DNA from: CAYSCZ01 sp051155775
GTDB lineage: Bacteria; Bacteroidota; Bacteroidia; Cytophagales; Cyclobacteriaceae
Assembly: GCA_051155775.1 (NCBI GenBank)
Contig: DAXETV010000017.1
Coordinates: 1 to 64,000 of the forward strand
Reading direction: 5' to 3'
DNA length: 64,000 nucleotides
The position numbers and the translations under genes were made by a program. Shown here in pieces: positions 26,965 through 36,009 of this stretch (the first letter of the stretch is position 1; each line of letters begins with the position of its first letter). Below the pieces are notes generated by a model. It saw nothing but the letters and a program-made list of their open reading frames with translations. It did no database searches and was not told where the DNA came from.

Positions 26965-29900
26965 ATGAAATTTATTTTAAGGCTATGTGTATCAATAGCC
27001 ATTTTCATATTTCCAATCTTTTGTCAATCTCAAACAGTAACCAAATACGACAAAAAGTTTAATAAACTATTATCTAAAGCTGAGGATAAGTTTTTTGATG
27101 GAGATATAGCCAAAGCCAGGAAATATATTAGTAAGGTAAGGGAAAAATCCATTCAGAAACTTGGAAAGAATAATAAATTCTTAGCTTCCGCGGTTGTCAG
27201 GGAGTCTTATTATGACTTCTTTATGGGTAATATCCGTAATCTCGATAAGGATCTTAAAGAGGCCATATCCATTAGTAAATCCGTTGAAGGAGATGGATCT
27301 GTCTCTCATGCCGAACTCTTGCTGGAAATAAGCAAAATATATAGTGAGTATGGCAACTATTTGAAGGCAAATGATTATTTGGAAGAAGCTAAAGAAATAT
27401 ACACCTCAGGACTTGGGCTATTTACAGAAGAAAGAAAGGTAGAGTATGATTATCAGAAAGCTTTAATACTTGCCGGCAGGGGATTTTACAGGGATGCGCT
27501 GGAAATGATAGAGTCCACGCTGGAGTTTTTTAAGCCAAAGGTTTACATTTTGGAAAAAGATGAAGCTGAGAAAATGGCTCGTAAGGTTGCAAATCTTATG
27601 ATCACCAGGGCTGATGTTATGGGAAAAATGGGAGATAATCAGGCTGCTGATGCTGCCTTTATTGAAAATGATACCTGGATAAAAAAGTACATATCCAAGA
27701 ATGATATCCTGGATTACAAGAACCAATTCTATAATTTAAGAATGCTGGATAAAGGAGGGTTAAGCGATGATGCCGCCGCAAAAATGTATAGAAAACTATA
27801 TTACGGCATGGCAGCAAGATATCCTGGCCATTATTTAACCATAGAAATGAGGGGAAGGCTGATAAAAAGTTACTGGACTACCGAAAATCCGGCAGATATA
27901 AAAAAGCAAGAAAAAGAATACAGACAAGCCATTAGAAAAACCTATGACAGGGAAAGCATATACCGAATTTATCCCGATTTACTTGATTATGAGAGTAATC
28001 TAAGGAAACCTCAGGATGTGGAATCAGAACTCTACGAGTTTATTTCTGATGAGTCTATAATTCCAATTTACCATCCGATCAAAATTAAATCATTGAACTT
28101 TTTGGTGCGCCTGGCAAGGCTTAACGGTAATCCTCAAAATGCCTCTAAGTATTTGAATGAAATAATGCAAATACAAAAACAATTGGTAGGCGTGGATGCA
28201 CCTATATATCATCTGGCTAAGATTAAACTGGCAAACCACTTATTCACTTATTCTGACGACTTTGAAAGAATTAGGAAAATTTATGAAGAAAGTTTTATCA
28301 ATGTAGTAGAGCCGGAAATAAATTATGGACATGAAGATTACATTGATATAAGTAATAATATAGCGGCTTTCTCTAAAGAGACCGATGACTTTGAATCTGC
28401 AAATGCCAGACTCGAAAAATCATTACTTGCAGCCAGAAAAAAATTCGACAATCAGGATCCCGATTATGCAAATGTCTTAAGTAACGTCGCTGATCTGCAA
28501 ATCGAAATGGGCAGATACAAAGAAGCACAGGAGAATATCGAAGAAGCGTATAGTATCTTAGACAATTCCGATTTAGCTATTGTTTATAGCTACCTGTCAA
28601 AATTAGCTCTTATTGACGCTAAGCTTTTGTTGGAAAAAGGTGAATATGACCTGGCAGAAGACAACATTGAATCTTCTCAAGAGGCAAGGCAAAAGATTGT
28701 ATTGAATACTTCTGCGGATATTGACACAGATGATTTGGCAAACGTTTATTTGAAGGTAGGGTCCTATCAATCGGCTAAAGAAATCTTAAATGAATCCATA
28801 GAAGAGTACAAATTTTTATACGGTGATAATAGTCGAAGATTGATAAAACCAAACCTTTTATTGGCCGAATACTACTTGATAACAGGGGATTACACCGAGG
28901 CAGAAACTCTAAGCAGAAATACTGAAAGCTTAATCATTAAAATATATGGAGAGCAATCAACTAAGCTATTAGACTATTTATTACTTATTTCCCGCATATA
29001 CTCAACATTAGGCGACTATGAAAGATCTATTGAATACCTGGAGCAGGCAAAAAATATTATACAAGAAAAATTTGGTGCGCAAAATGTTAAAATGGCCAAG
29101 GTTATAAATCAACTGGCGTTAACAAAGTTCTACAACGGTGACCCATTGAGTGAAACAGAATCATTACTCAATCAGGCCGAAAAATTAATTGGCAACGAGT
29201 TGGGTGTTAAGATACCGGCTTATGCTGAGATTTTAAAGAATAAAGCTATCGTATATATTGCTGCAGACCAATTTGCCGCAGCAACTAATTACCTCGACCT
29301 GGCAGGTTCTATTTGGTCAGATAAAATTGGTAAAAGGAATAATATAAATGCCGCGACAGTGAGTATGCTAAAAGGAGATATATTTTATGAACAAAGACAA
29401 TATAATCGAGCGGATAATTATTATGAAGCGTCCAAGAAGCGCTATGAAAAAATGTTCAATGACACACACCCTGAATATGTAAAAGTCCTGTCTAGATTAA
29501 GTAAAACATATTTTATGAAGGGTAATCGGTCAAAAGCAAAAAAATCTATAGAAGAGGTATTGGATAATTATCATGGCTTCATAAAAAATTATTTTCCTTC
29601 CTTGAGTGAACGTGAAAAAACAAAGTTTTGGAATACGATCAAACCGGATTTTGAATTTTACAACTCCATGATTATTGATGATTATTCGAATAATTCAAAA
29701 ATGATCGCCGAGATGTACAATAATGCATTGGTGACCAAGGCACTACTTTTAAATTCAACACTAAAAATCAGGGAAAGAATTTTAAATAGTACCGACTACA
29801 GATTGAAAAGTTTGTTCAGTGAATGGATAAGAAAGAAAGAACGGTTGACTAATGCTTTATCCATGACTGTAGAACAACTGGAAGAGAATAACATAAAAAC

Positions 29901-31182
29901 TTCAAAGCTTGAAGAAGAAGTTGAGGATATTGAAAGGCAACTTAGTGAGGTTTCGTCAGATTTTAATCAAACTTACGACAATGAAATCATTACCTGGCAA
30001 CAAATTCAACGGTCATTAAAAGAAAATGAAGTTGCTATGGAAATTCTTAGAGTCAGACATTTTGATCACACCTTTACAGATTCAGTAATTTATGCCGTAC
30101 TATATTTAAAAGCGGATAAGGGAAATGAACCAAGTTTACTGGTGATTTCTAATGGGAAGACGCTAGAAGATAAATATTTAAAATATTATCAAAATAGTGT
30201 AAAGTATCAGTTAGAAGATAAATATTCGAAAGAATATTTCTGGGATCCGATTGCTAAAGCCGCTGGTAAACTATCTACTATTTATTTTTCTCCTGATGGT
30301 GTCTTTAATCAAATAAACCTTGAGGCAATCCCCACAGGAGATGGTAAATATGTTATTGATAATTCTAATATAATTTTGGTAAATAACACCAAAGATATCT
30401 ACCTGAATAAGGTGAAAACAGATTTGGTAACTGAGGAAAAGGTTGCTTACATGTTTGGAGATCCTCTTTTTTACATAGATACAGAACCTGGAGATCCAGT
30501 ACCAAATTCCGGACTGGACAGAGAGCAAGCAGAAGTTATCCAAAGGTTGCCGGGTACTAATAAAGAGGTATTGGACTTAAGGAGTTATCTTTCTGAAAAC
30601 GGTTGGAAAACAGTTGATTATACGGAATACAAAGCACAGGAAGATAGCGTAAAAGAATTACAAAGCCCAAAAATATTTCATATAGCGACACATGGCTTCT
30701 TTAAGCCATCACCCGACCTTCTGGCATCTAATCTGGAACTCAACGAAAATAATGCATATCAAAATCCGCTGCTAAGGTCAGGGTTGCTTTTAACAGGTGC
30801 AGGAGATATACTAAACGAAACGAGGTTTAATTACAACGTTCATCCTGGTATTTTAACAGCTTATGAAGCCATGAATTTAAATCTAGACAAAACTGACCTT
30901 GTGGTATTGAGTGCCTGTGAGACAGGGCTTGGTGAAATAACCTCAGGTGAGGGCGTCTATGGCTTACAAAGAGCATTCCTGGTGGCAGGAGCACGGTCAA
31001 TTATTATGAGCCTTTTTAAAGTCTCCGATCAGGCAACGCAGGAACTCATGGGTAAATTTTATAGATATTGGTTAGATAGTGGTGACAAAAGGGACGCCTT
31101 TATAAAAGCAAAAAAGGAAATACGAACTGAATATCCGGATCCTATTTATTGGGGTGCATTCGTTATGATCGGGCTTGATTAA
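26965..31182 (+). CDS. secreted TPR-repeat protein with C-terminal CHAT (caspase-like) domain
   Basis: 1405 residues with a signal peptide (to about residue 22). From about 30 to 960 the protein is almost all helical hairpins of TPR type, for example DFESANARLEKSLLAARKKF and YERSIEYLEQAKNIIQEKFG. A coiled coil (about 970-1010) links to the CHAT domain at about 1020-1405. The catalytic dyad is present: His1243 (IATHGFF) and Cys1318 (LSACETGLGEITSGEGVYG), followed by GARSIIMSLFKVSD and the ending YWGAFVMIG. CHAT proteases cleave protein partners, and several take part in signalling or defence, but this one has an export signal, unlike cytoplasmic defence members. No substrate gene is evident. 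A haem-motif lipoprotein follows after 18 bp. Confidence 0.9.
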   Translation: MKFILRLCVSIAIFIFPIFCQSQTVTKYDKKFNKLLSKAEDKFFDGDIAKARKYISKVREKSIQKLGKNNKFLASAVVRESYYDFFMGNIRNLDKDLKEAISISKSVEGDGSVSHAELLLEISKIYSEYGNYLKANDYLEEAKEIYTSGLGLFTEERKVEYDYQKALILAGRGFYRDALEMIESTLEFFKPKVYILEKDEAEKMARKVANLMITRADVMGKMGDNQAADAAFIENDTWIKKYISKNDILDYKNQFYNLRMLDKGGLSDDAAAKMYRKLYYGMAARYPGHYLTIEMRGRLIKSYWTTENPADIKKQEKEYRQAIRKTYDRESIYRIYPDLLDYESNLRKPQDVESELYEFISDESIIPIYHPIKIKSLNFLVRLARLNGNPQNASKYLNEIMQIQKQLVGVDAPIYHLAKIKLANHLFTYSDDFERIRKIYEESFINVVEPEINYGHEDYIDISNNIAAFSKETDDFESANARLEKSLLAARKKFDNQDPDYANVLSNVADLQIEMGRYKEAQENIEEAYSILDNSDLAIVYSYLSKLALIDAKLLLEKGEYDLAEDNIESSQEARQKIVLNTSADIDTDDLANVYLKVGSYQSAKEILNESIEEYKFLYGDNSRRLIKPNLLLAEYYLITGDYTEAETLSRNTESLIIKIYGEQSTKLLDYLLLISRIYSTLGDYERSIEYLEQAKNIIQEKFGAQNVKMAKVINQLALTKFYNGDPLSETESLLNQAEKLIGNELGVKIPAYAEILKNKAIVYIAADQFAAATNYLDLAGSIWSDKIGKRNNINAATVSMLKGDIFYEQRQYNRADNYYEASKKRYEKMFNDTHPEYVKVLSRLSKTYFMKGNRSKAKKSIEEVLDNYHGFIKNYFPSLSEREKTKFWNTIKPDFEFYNSMIIDDYSNNSKMIAEMYNNALVTKALLLNSTLKIRERILNSTDYRLKSLFSEWIRKKERLTNALSMTVEQLEENNIKTSKLEEEVEDIERQLSEVSSDFNQTYDNEIITWQQIQRSLKENEVAMEILRVRHFDHTFTDSVIYAVLYLKADKGNEPSLLVISNGKTLEDKYLKYYQNSVKYQLEDKYSKEYFWDPIAKAAGKLSTIYFSPDGVFNQINLEAIPTGDGKYVIDNSNIILVNNTKDIYLNKVKTDLVTEEKVAYMFGDPLFYIDTEPGDPVPNSGLDREQAEVIQRLPGTNKEVLDLRSYLSENGWKTVDYTEYKAQEDSVKELQSPKIFHIATHGFFKPSPDLLASNLELNENNAYQNPLLRSGLLLTGAGDILNETRFNYNVHPGILTAYEAMNLNLDKTDLVVLSACETGLGEITSGEGVYGLQRAFLVAGARSIIMSLFKVSDQATQELMGKFYRYWLDSGDKRDAFIKAKKEIRTEYPDPIYWGAFVMIGLD

Positions 31183-31200
31183 TATTAAGATACATTTGTT

Positions 31201-31797
31201 ATGAGGTATTATTTGTATGTTTTGATTTTTCTATTAGTTAGTTGCATTGACAACCATGACAAATCATCAGATAAAAATATTGAGGAGGTGGCCATGAAGG
31301 AAGGTAAGCGAATATCTTCATTGGCACAAAAGGCACTTGGCAGTCAGCTGATGAAAAAGGTAAGTCAGGATGGTGCTGCTTCAGCTTTGGAATTTTGCAA
31401 CCTGGCAGCCTATCCCATTCTTGATTCCTTAAAAACAGATATGGAGGTGATAATTAAAAGGGCAGCAATTAAGAATAGAAACCCCAAAAACAGGGCTAGT
31501 GAAGTAGAAAGCACTTTGATTTATGAATATGAAAAGCAATTGAAAAACGATGAACGGCTAGAGCCCAGGGTACAGGTACTAAATGATGAAGAAATTCTTT
31601 TTGCCGCCCCAATAAAAACAAAAAATGCCCTTTGTTTAAACTGTCATGGTAAGGTGGGAAGTGAAATAAATGATGAAACTTTAGCAGCAATTAATACATT
31701 GTATCCGAAGGATAATGCAGTAAACCATAAGGTTGGTGACCTAAGGGGTATTTGGAGTTTAACGTTTAAAAAGGATGAACTAATAAAGTTGAAATAA
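31201..31797 (+). CDS. DUF3365-type lipoprotein with a haem c motif
   Basis: 198 residues. A short hydrophobic N-terminus ends in a lipobox-like LLVSC, with Cys15 the likely lipidated residue. The C-terminal half contains LCLNCHG, a CxxCH haem-attachment motif, and the whole fits the Tll0287/DUF3365 sensor-like haem domain. Such proteins are exported and may sense redox or gas ligands. It is 18 bp after the TPR-CHAT gene, so it may be co-transcribed. A minus-strand terminator overlaps its 3' end. Confidence 0.75.
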   Translation: MRYYLYVLIFLLVSCIDNHDKSSDKNIEEVAMKEGKRISSLAQKALGSQLMKKVSQDGAASALEFCNLAAYPILDSLKTDMEVIIKRAAIKNRNPKNRASEVESTLIYEYEKQLKNDERLEPRVQVLNDEEILFAAPIKTKNALCLNCHGKVGSEINDETLAAINTLYPKDNAVNHKVGDLRGIWSLTFKKDELIKLK

Positions 31798-31823
31798 AAA
31801 AGCCGCTTACATTGTAAGTGGCT
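31793..31823 (-). terminator. terminator for the zinc-ribbon membrane protein gene
   Basis: A 10-bp stem (AGCCGCTTAC at 31801-31810 with GTAAGTGGCT at 31814-31823, one G-T pair) has a 3-nt loop and, on the minus strand, a following T-run (complement of 31793-31800). It lies 34 bp beyond the stop of the minus gene. Confidence 0.75.
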
Positions 31824-31856
31824 TTCGTGTAAAACTATGCTTTTTTGTTTTCCTGA

Positions 31857-32600
31857 TCAGGTCATTTCGTTGACCTTTTCTTCTTCATTTATTGGTGCAA
31901 TCTTAACATTCTTTTCATCTCTATTACCGCAATAGGTGCACCGATACGTTTTTCGCATCAACCCGCTCTTATTTAGTTGTGGTGATTCCACCACCTCTTC
32001 AGATACTTCTTTTAAAGTCCTGAAGTTGCAAACATCGCATATCAATGCATGCAGGTGAATGTCATATTTCTCAATGATTTTGTGGCCGGTGTCTTCATCC
32101 AGCCAAACATCATAATCCACAGCGTACTTCAGTTCTTCATCAATCATTTCCTGTGCCATGTATTCATCTTCTTCCATTTCGTTAAGAAGTCTCATAGGCT
32201 TTCCACTAGATGGCGATAATCTTTTTTTGAACCGGATCTTATTTAGCTTTTTCTCAATGATGAAAGGATAATAGTACTCTAAATAAGCGTTGATGGCGTA
32301 GCCAATGCCTGTTCCTGCGGCTCCGGAAACTATTATTGCAAAAAGAAATTCATGTGCTTCATTCACTTCTGCCCAATTTACAATGAAGGAAAATAGTAAT
32401 ACACCAAGACTGATAGCGAATATTATACCGGCTCGTTCAAATGATTTTATCTCGGATGCATTGATGAAGCTGAATTTTTTGGGAGCATCTTTTTGTGCGC
32501 TTAGCTTCGCGAAGTAAGCCACAACAATGATAACCGATATCAGGATTCCCAGATATCCTAAAAAGGGTAAAAAGTCCGTCCAATTGTTGATGTTTTCCAT
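31857..32600 (-). CDS. membrane protein with C-terminal zinc ribbon
   Basis: 247 residues from the ATG at 32598-32600; the frame begins 8 codons earlier at MYNSK. Three hydrophobic segments, at about residues 8-26, 50-70 and 79-98, are followed by a cytoplasmic or periplasmic tail. The tail holds two CxxC pairs (ICDVCNF and RCTYCGN), a likely zinc ribbon, near the C-terminus. I do not recognise the family. It has its own terminator and lies between the haem lipoprotein and pckG. Confidence 0.7.
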   Translation of the reverse strand: MENINNWTDFLPFLGYLGILISVIIVVAYFAKLSAQKDAPKKFSFINASEIKSFERAGIIFAISLGVLLFSFIVNWAEVNEAHEFLFAIIVSGAAGTGIGYAINAYLEYYYPFIIEKKLNKIRFKKRLSPSSGKPMRLLNEMEEDEYMAQEMIDEELKYAVDYDVWLDEDTGHKIIEKYDIHLHALICDVCNFRTLKEVSEEVVESPQLNKSGLMRKTYRCTYCGNRDEKNVKIAPINEEEKVNEMT

Positions 32601-32751
32601 GATATTATTTTTCGAGTTATACAATTAAAAAATTCATCCCCATAAAAAAATAACTTTATCCAGTTTAAAACCTGCTTTTGTATTATCAATATAACCATTT
32701 AACGAATAAAAAGCAAGTGATGTAGTAGTTCAATAGTATGATCTAAATCAG

Positions 32752-32787
32752 AAAATAAAAAAAGCTGTCCTCTGTGAGAACAGCTTT
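32752..32787 (-). terminator. terminator after pckG
   Basis: AAAGCTGT (32761-32768) pairs with ACAGCTTT (32780-32787) and an inner CTC/GAG adds to the stem. The minus strand then reads TTTTATTTTC (complement of 32752-32760). It is 35 bp after the pckG stop at 32823. Confidence 0.8.
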
Positions 32788-32822
32788 AAGCTGGAAATTA
32801 TAAAAAATGATTATGATATTAC

Positions 32823-34685
32823 TTATCCAACCTCCGGAGCCAATCCCCAATGTTCAGGTGATCTCCATAATCCGGACAATAGCAGCTCCCTCATATTGAG
32901 GAATTCCTTTGGAATTTTGTCATACATTCTTTCAAACAACTCCTCGTGTTCCAGGAGTTCTTTTTTCCAATCTTCCCGATCGATATCCATGATGTTATCA
33001 AAGTCTGCACGCGTGAAATCTTCAAGTCCACTCATGTCCATATCTTCATACTGAGGCATCCAGCCCACAGGACTTTCTACTGCTGAAGTTTTTCCATTAA
33101 TTCTATCTACAATCCATGCTAAGACACGCATATTTTCACTAAAACCTGGCCATGTGAAATTGCCATCTTCACCTTTTCTAAACCAGTTCACGCCAAAGAT
33201 TCTAGGAGGCTTTGGTAATTTCCTTCCAAATTGCAGCCAGTGATTAAAATAATCTGCCATATGGTAGCCACAGAAAGGAAGCATAGCAAAAGGATCCCTT
33301 CTTACTTCACCCAGGTTACCAAATGCAGCGGCCGTTTTTTCTGATCCCATGGTAGCAGCAAGGTACACACCAAAGCTCCAGTTAAATGCCTGGTAAACCA
33401 GGGGCACTGTTGTACTTCTTCTTCCTCCAAATATGAATGCACTTATCGGAACGCCTTCAGGATCTTCCCACTGATCATCAATACTTGGGCATTGATTGGC
33501 AGGAGCTGTAAATCGTGCATTTGGATGAGCCGCCTTTTTTCCGCTGCCAGGTTCAAACGGATTTCCATGCCAATCAGTTAATCCCTCAGGTACTTCCTTG
33601 GTTAGGCCTTCCCACCACACATCATTATCAGGGGTGATGGCAACATTCGTAAAAATTGAGTTTTTAGCGATTGAAGCCATTGCATTTGGATTAGTTTTTT
33701 CATTAGTGCCAGGTGCTACACCAAAATAGCCCGCTTCGGGATTAATAGCATAAAGCTTGCCGTCTTTCTTTTGTTTTATCCAGGCGATGTCATCACCAAC
33801 GGTTGTAACTTTCCAGTCAGAAAATTCTTTTGGAGGGATCATCATCGCAAAGTTCGTTTTTCCACAAGCACTTGGGAAAGCCGCAGCCACGTATGTTTTT
33901 TCTTTATCTGGGCTTTCAACACCCATAATGAGCATATGCTCTGCTAACCAACCCTCTTCCCTGGCCATCGTGGAGGCGATTCTTAAAGCAAAACACTTTT
34001 TACCCAATAAGGCATTTCCTCCGTAACCGGATCCATAGGAGATGATAGATCTTTCCTCAGGAAAGTGAACGATGTATTTGGTGTCTGGATTACATGGCCA
34101 TTTCGCATCTTCCTGTCCAGGCTCAAGAGGCGCTCCAACCGAATGCAGTGATTTTACAAAATCTCCATCAGAACCCAAAACATTCATCACCTTAGTACCC
34201 ATACGGGTCATGATGCGCATATTTACCACCACATATTCTGAATCAGTTATTTCAATACCAATTTGAGCAATATCTGAACCAACAGGACCCATACTGTAAG
34301 GTATCACATACATGGTTCTACCTTTCATACATCCATCAAATAACCCGTTTAGTGTTCCCTTCATTTTATTAGGGTCTTCCCAGTTGTTGGTAGGACCTGC
34401 ATCATCTTTCAGACGACTACAGATATAAGTGCGGTCTTCAACACGCGCCACATCACTAGGGTCCGAAAAGCAAGCGAAACTATTGGGTCTTTTTTCTTCA
34501 TTTAACCTGATGAATGTTCCTTTTTCTACCAGGAGGTCGGTGAGTTCTTTGTATTCAGCGTCAGAACCATCGCACCAGTAAATGCCGTCAGGCTTACAAA
34601 GTGCCGCAGTTTCTTCAACCCACTTTTTCAATTGATCATGTTGAACGGAGTAATCTTTTTTCAAGGGTATTTCTGTGGTTTCCAT
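32823..34685 (-). CDS. pckG: phosphoenolpyruvate carboxykinase (GTP)
   Basis: 620 residues, as usual for the GTP-dependent form. The P-loop-like kinase motif is FPSACGKTNFAMM, with the catalytic metal-site GDDIAWIK block and the GTP-type FIFGGRRSTTVPLV (substrate and guanine side). Other conserved blocks are PFGYNMADYF-type (here LPFCGYHMADYF) and NWFRKGEDG. It converts oxaloacetate to PEP with GTP in gluconeogenesis; the ATP form has a different sequence. It has its own promoter element and terminator. Confidence 0.97.
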   Translation of the reverse strand: METTEIPLKKDYSVQHDQLKKWVEETAALCKPDGIYWCDGSDAEYKELTDLLVEKGTFIRLNEEKRPNSFACFSDPSDVARVEDRTYICSRLKDDAGPTNNWEDPNKMKGTLNGLFDGCMKGRTMYVIPYSMGPVGSDIAQIGIEITDSEYVVVNMRIMTRMGTKVMNVLGSDGDFVKSLHSVGAPLEPGQEDAKWPCNPDTKYIVHFPEERSIISYGSGYGGNALLGKKCFALRIASTMAREEGWLAEHMLIMGVESPDKEKTYVAAAFPSACGKTNFAMMIPPKEFSDWKVTTVGDDIAWIKQKKDGKLYAINPEAGYFGVAPGTNEKTNPNAMASIAKNSIFTNVAITPDNDVWWEGLTKEVPEGLTDWHGNPFEPGSGKKAAHPNARFTAPANQCPSIDDQWEDPEGVPISAFIFGGRRSTTVPLVYQAFNWSFGVYLAATMGSEKTAAAFGNLGEVRRDPFAMLPFCGYHMADYFNHWLQFGRKLPKPPRIFGVNWFRKGEDGNFTWPGFSENMRVLAWIVDRINGKTSAVESPVGWMPQYEDMDMSGLEDFTRADFDNIMDIDREDWKKELLEHEELFERMYDKIPKEFLNMRELLLSGLWRSPEHWGLAPEVG

Positions 34686-35032
34686 AATTAAATAAGGTTA
34701 AAAATAACTAAAGCTCAAACTTAGCTACAGATATATTTGGAGTCATTGATATTCGTCACCCCAAAAAAAAGAATTTATCAGGAGAAGCTGGTGTCGATAT
34801 TCAACGCCTAGCGATTGGGTACGTTCAGTATGTCGAAGAATTTCGTGGTGTATCTCATCCCACAACATCATAAAGGTTAGAAATCATTATTGGTGCTCAG
34901 CTTATCTTTGCAGGTCAAAAACAGATCTCCGGGCACAAAGGTCAGGTGTTGAGAATGAATTAAGCCTGTTTCTATCCTAAACAGTTGCCTTTAATAACAG
35001 TCCCGTATATTAATTTTTGACTATCTGTATGA
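34686..35032. other. 347-bp intergenic region, no gene found
   Basis: Apart from the pckG promoter element at 34716-34723 I find no coding frame, tRNA or long repeat. Short inverted and direct words occur (for example CGAA-GAAT-TTCG near 34834), but nothing long enough to call. The region is less AT-rich than its surroundings in the centre (34790-34870), perhaps a remnant. Confidence 0.4.
34716..34723 (-). promoter_or_regulatory. -7 promoter element TAAGTTTG for pckG
   Basis: The minus strand reads TAAGTTTG, matching TAnnTTTG, 30 bp upstream of the pckG ATG. I see no clear -33 partner. Confidence 0.4.
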
Positions 35033-35905
35033 TTAAATTGTTGTATACCATGCACTTATTGTTTTACCAATCTCATCGGGTTGATCTTCCTGAAGAAAGT
35101 GAAGACCTTTTCCCACATTCACAGATTTTGTGTTTGGGAAATCAGATTGAAGGCTCTCAGCCTCTTTTTTACTGAGTATGGCACCTGGGGAGGCATAAAG
35201 ACAAAGTTTCGGTATATCATTGGATTTAAGCCATTGATTGTATGCATCTACTACTTCATGAACTGATCTGGGGTTCTTATTAAAAGGTATCTCCCTTGTC
35301 CATACCAAAAGCGGTTGCCTGCTTTTTATTGATGCGTAAGGGGCCTGATAATGCTTCATTTCTTCTTCAGAAAGCTTTCTCATTATATTTTTCGGAAGCA
35401 TGCTTTTAATAAACATATTAGCTGCGCATACCATCATCCACCCCAGATATGGTGTGCGCATCATCCTGAAAATTACTCTGTATTTGGCTGGTAAATAACT
35501 CCATCTCCAGGGCCTGTAGATGGCTTCCATAAATGCTATCCCTTTTATTTTTTCGGGGTGTTCTTTTGCATAGTGAAATCCTAAAGCTGATCCCCAATCA
35601 TGAATAACAAGTGTTAAATTTTGTAAACCAAGGGAATCGATGAAGGTTTTGATGTACTGATAATGTTCGAGGAAGGTATATTTAATATTTGGCTTGTCAG
35701 ACTTTCCCATCCCGATTAAATCTGGTGCAATACACCTCCCTTTATCACTCAGATAAGGAATAATATTTCTCCACAGATAGGAAGAAGTAGGATTGCCATG
35801 TAAAAATAAGATTGGATCCCCCTGACCTTCCTCAATGTAGTGAACTTTTGAATTATTGATTTCAATGAACCTGGATTGATAAGGAAAATCTGCTGCAATG
35901 CTCAT
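35033..35905 (-). CDS. haloalkane dehalogenase, subfamily II type (LinB/DhaA-like)
   Basis: 290 residues of the alpha/beta-hydrolase fold. The complete catalytic pentad lines up with DhaA at a constant offset of 3: Asn38 (HGNPTSS), Asp103 and Trp104 (IHDWGS), Glu127 (FMEAIYRP) and His269 (GKGLHFLQED). This set is diagnostic: Asp is the nucleophile, Trp and Asn bind halide. The enzyme would replace halogen by hydroxyl on a small haloalkane. It is monocistronic, with a 12-bp palindrome upstream. An epoxide-hydrolase or plain esterase is unlikely because Asn and Trp are retained. Confidence 0.88.
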   Translation of the reverse strand: MSIAADFPYQSRFIEINNSKVHYIEEGQGDPILFLHGNPTSSYLWRNIIPYLSDKGRCIAPDLIGMGKSDKPNIKYTFLEHYQYIKTFIDSLGLQNLTLVIHDWGSALGFHYAKEHPEKIKGIAFMEAIYRPWRWSYLPAKYRVIFRMMRTPYLGWMMVCAANMFIKSMLPKNIMRKLSEEEMKHYQAPYASIKSRQPLLVWTREIPFNKNPRSVHEVVDAYNQWLKSNDIPKLCLYASPGAILSKKEAESLQSDFPNTKSVNVGKGLHFLQEDQPDEIGKTISAWYTTI

Positions 35906-35917
35906 AAGATTAGTTTG

Positions 35918-35929
35918 TTAGATGTCTAA
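35918..35929 (-). promoter_or_regulatory. 12-bp palindrome upstream of the dehalogenase gene
   Basis: TTAGATGTCTAA is an inverted repeat with 5-bp arms (TTAGA/TCTAA) around TG, ending 12 bp before the start codon. It could be an operator, but a single short palindrome in AT-rich DNA may be chance. Confidence 0.3.
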
Positions 35930-36009
35930 TTTATCAATAATATTTATAACATTTCAATCAACCTTCTAACTTTCGATTGTCGTCAAGATGGTTTTTCCTG
36001 CCAGGGTTA

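Noticed and set aside
26965..31182. TPR-CHAT protein as a CRISPR-linked craspase-type effector
   Set aside because: There is no CRISPR array or cas gene in the window, and the protein has a signal peptide, which does not fit a cytoplasmic effector.
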